A stretch of 64,000 bases of DNA from Pseudomonas laurylsulfativorans (GTDB lineage: Bacteria; Pseudomonadota; Gammaproteobacteria; Pseudomonadales; Pseudomonadaceae), in contig NZ_MUJK01000008.1 in NCBI RefSeq assembly GCF_002906155.1, positions 1 through 64,000 of the forward strand. Direction: 5' to 3'. Below the pieces are notes generated by a model that saw nothing but the letters and a program-made list of their open reading frames with translations, did no database searches and was not told where the DNA came from. Each line of letters begins with the position of its first letter. The first letter of the stretch is position 1. Shown one piece after another: positions 62,202-64,000 of the stretch. The translations under genes were made by a program, and so were the position numbers.

Positions 62202-64000
62202 TTAATCAGGCAAAGCGTAGGCAATCACATAATCCCCACGATCGGTCGACTGACGCGCACCACCCACCGTCAGCAGGATGTACTGCTTGCCGGTTTTCGG
62301 CGAAACGTAAGTCATCGGCCCGGACTGGCTGCCCACCGGCAAACGCGATTTCCAGATTTCGTTGCCGTTGCCGGTGTCGAAGGCCCGCAGGTAGAAGTCC
62401 TGGGTGCCGGCGAAGAACAGCAGGCCCGACTGGGTGGCCAGCGATGCGCCGAGGGTCGGCATGCCGATCGGGATCGGCAGGTGCATGCGGATGCCCAGCG
62501 GGCCAGTGTCCTGCACGGTACCGACCGGGACTTGCCACATCAGTTTGTGGGTCTTGAGGTCAATGGCCGACATGGTGCCGAACGGTGGTTTCTGGCACGG
62601 GATGCCCACCGCCGAGAGGAAGCGCTCGCGCATGGCGCCGAACGGCGTGCCTTCCTGTGGCACCACGCCCATTTCAATACCGCTGGCCCCGGCGCCGATC
62701 TTGTCGCGCGGGATCATGTAGTTGGCCAAGCCCAGGCGCATGTCGTTGACGAACATGTAGTGGGTGTTCGGATCGACCGAGACGCTGCCCCAGTTCATGC
62801 CGCCCAACGAGCCCGGGAATTGCAGGGCGCGGTCCATGCCCGGCGGGGTGTAGACGCCTTCGTGACGCATGCCTTTGAACTGGATGCGGCACATCAGCTG
62901 GTCGAACGGCGTGGCGCCCCACATGTCGGACTCGGTCAGGGTCTTGTTGCCGATTGACGGCATATCCACCGAGAACGGCTGGGTTGGCGAGTAGTGTTCG
63001 CCAGGCACATGGCCCTGGGGCACCGGACGCTCTTCAACGCGAGCGATCGGTACGCCGGTTTCACGGTTGAGCAAGAAGATCTCGCCCTGTTTGGTCACTT
63101 GCGCCAGCGCGGGTTGGGTGCCGCCCTTGTCATCCGGCACGTCGTAGAGCAACGGTTGCGCCGGCAGGTCGAAGTCCCACAGATCGTTGTGGGTGGTCTG
63201 GAAGTGCCAGCGCACGTGGCCGCTCTTCACGTCGATGGCGACGACGGACGAGTTCCACTTGTTGTCCATCTCGGTGCGCTGACCGCCAAAGAAGTCTGGG
63301 GTCGCGTTGCCGGTTGGCAGGTAGACCAGACCGAGCTTGGCGTCGTAGGACATCGCCGACCAGACGTTCGGCGTACCGCGGGTATAAGTCTCACCGGCCG
63401 GTGGGCGTTTGGTGGTGTTCGGATTGCCCGGATCCCACGCCCAGACCAGCTCACCACTGCGCACGTCGTAGGCACGGACCACGCCCGGCGGTTCGCCGGT
63501 GGAGTAGTTATCGGCCACGCGGCCACCAACGATCACTACTTCACCTGCGACCAATGGGGTCGAGGTTTGTTGGTAGTAACCGGGCTTCACTTCGCCCATG
63601 TCAGTGGTCAGGTCGACGGTGCCTTTGTTGCCGAATTCTTCGCAAGGCTTGCCGGTGTCGGCATTGATGGCGATCAGGCGTGCATCGCCGGTCGGCAGAA
63701 ACAGACGTTTCGTACAGGCGGTTGGCTGACTGTCCGAAGACGCCGGGGTTTCGGAATAGCCCAGACCACGGCAGCGCTGCCAGTTGGGCGCGGTGCCTTG
63801 CGGGTCGAACTTCCAGCGCTGGGCGCCGGTGTCGGCATCCAGGGCAAAGACTTTGCCGTAGGCGGTGCAGGTGTAGACCGTGTCACCGATTTGCAGCGGG
63901 GTGTTCTGGTCTTCGGCGCCGGCGCCGGTGCTTTGCGGGATGTCGCCAGTGCGGAAGGTCCACGCGACCTGCAATTTGCCGATATTGCCCTTGTTGATCT
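62202..64000 (-). CDS. gcd: Quinoprotein glucose dehydrogenase (PQQ), 3' part
   Basis: Membrane-bound enzyme whose periplasmic domain oxidises glucose to gluconate and passes electrons to ubiquinone. About 599 C-terminal residues are present; the frame is open to the window edge (reading ...NKGNIGKLQVAW), so the N-terminal membrane anchor lies outside. The propeller shows W-motif repeats, GTPNVWSAMSYD, TTHNDLWDFDLPAQP with PQQ/calcium residues, and the C-terminal GGARQSTDRGDYVIAYALPD. In Pseudomonas it directs the peripheral glucose pathway. Confidence 0.94.
   Translation of the reverse strand, partial: INKGNIGKLQVAWTFRTGDIPQSTGAGAEDQNTPLQIGDTVYTCTAYGKVFALDADTGAQRWKFDPQGTAPNWQRCRGLGYSETPASSDSQPTACTKRLFLPTGDARLIAINADTGKPCEEFGNKGTVDLTTDMGEVKPGYYQQTSTPLVAGEVVIVGGRVADNYSTGEPPGVVRAYDVRSGELVWAWDPGNPNTTKRPPAGETYTRGTPNVWSAMSYDAKLGLVYLPTGNATPDFFGGQRTEMDNKWNSSVVAIDVKSGHVRWHFQTTHNDLWDFDLPAQPLLYDVPDDKGGTQPALAQVTKQGEIFLLNRETGVPIARVEERPVPQGHVPGEHYSPTQPFSVDMPSIGNKTLTESDMWGATPFDQLMCRIQFKGMRHEGVYTPPGMDRALQFPGSLGGMNWGSVSVDPNTHYMFVNDMRLGLANYMIPRDKIGAGASGIEMGVVPQEGTPFGAMRERFLSAVGIPCQKPPFGTMSAIDLKTHKLMWQVPVGTVQDTGPLGIRMHLPIPIGMPTLGASLATQSGLLFFAGTQDFYLRAFDTGNGNEIWKSRLPVGSQSGPMTYVSPKTGKQYILLTVGGARQSTDRGDYVIAYALPD

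Overview
The window is chromosomal DNA of a Pseudomonas, most likely of the P. fluorescens group. The basis is a GC-rich, densely coding sequence; gene order closely resembling the P. aeruginosa PA0668-to-PA0575 stretch (tyrZ, mepM, anmK, erpA, argC, hemJ ... vfr, trpCDG, trpE, agtABCD/agtSR, murU/amgK, lptD-surA-pdxA-ksgA-apaGH, prkA-yeaH-spoVR, cca, folKB, plsY, tsaD, rpsU-dnaG-rpoD, rmcA), as I recall it; and many REP/REPIN palindromes of the 'GTAGGAGCGAGC..' and 'GTGGGAGCGGGC..' type.

Layout. 1-506: the extreme 5' end of a 16S rRNA gene (minus strand), its leader with boxA, and three tandem near-consensus promoters directly behind tyrS. 507-10.7 kb: tyrS, mepM, anmK, erpA, argC, hemJ, a nitronate monooxygenase-like protein, a DUF805 protein, an SDR, hinT and coq7. 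10.9-14 kb: speD, an OsmC-type protein, vfr and a lipoate-ligase-like protein. 14-22.2 kb: the tryptophan region, trpGDC and trpE-gph-rpe on the minus strand, separated by the autotransporter esterase estA on the plus strand. 22.2-31.6 kb: an iron alcohol dehydrogenase, a four-gene ABC importer of the PotABCD/AgtABCD type and its two-component system AgtSR. 31.6-35.2 kb: a DUF3530 protein, a J-domain protein and the cell-wall recycling pair murU-amgK. 35.3-42.6 kb: the coupled series lptD-surA-pdxA-ksgA-apaG-apaH. 42.7-49.5 kb: glpE, the stress operon prkA-yeaH-spoVR and cca. 49.6-57 kb: folK-folB, plsY, tsaD and the macromolecular-synthesis genes rpsU-dnaG-rpoD. 57-64 kb: the GGDEF/EAL protein RmcA, a tRNA with CAT anticodon, a small accessory patch (XRE antitoxin remnant and a free-standing M41-like peptidase among REPINs), and the 3' part of the membrane glucose dehydrogenase gcd, which runs off the window.

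How the genes fit together. Most of the window is conserved housekeeping. Its most interesting signals are regulatory. The last codons of gph, directly before trpE, encode a Trp-rich tail (...RWRWRA), and a near copy of that tail forms a 22-codon reading frame before trpG. This looks like a paired attenuation leader for the two split trp units. The prkA operon has an unusually structured 5' leader and intercistronic region. REPINs have reshaped gene ends: one supplies the N-terminal codons of an antitoxin-like gene, another supplies a stop codon, and one sits inside the agtSR operon. Several genes bear on peptidoglycan turnover and recycling (mepM, anmK, murU, amgK). No prophage, insertion sequence or CRISPR array was seen.
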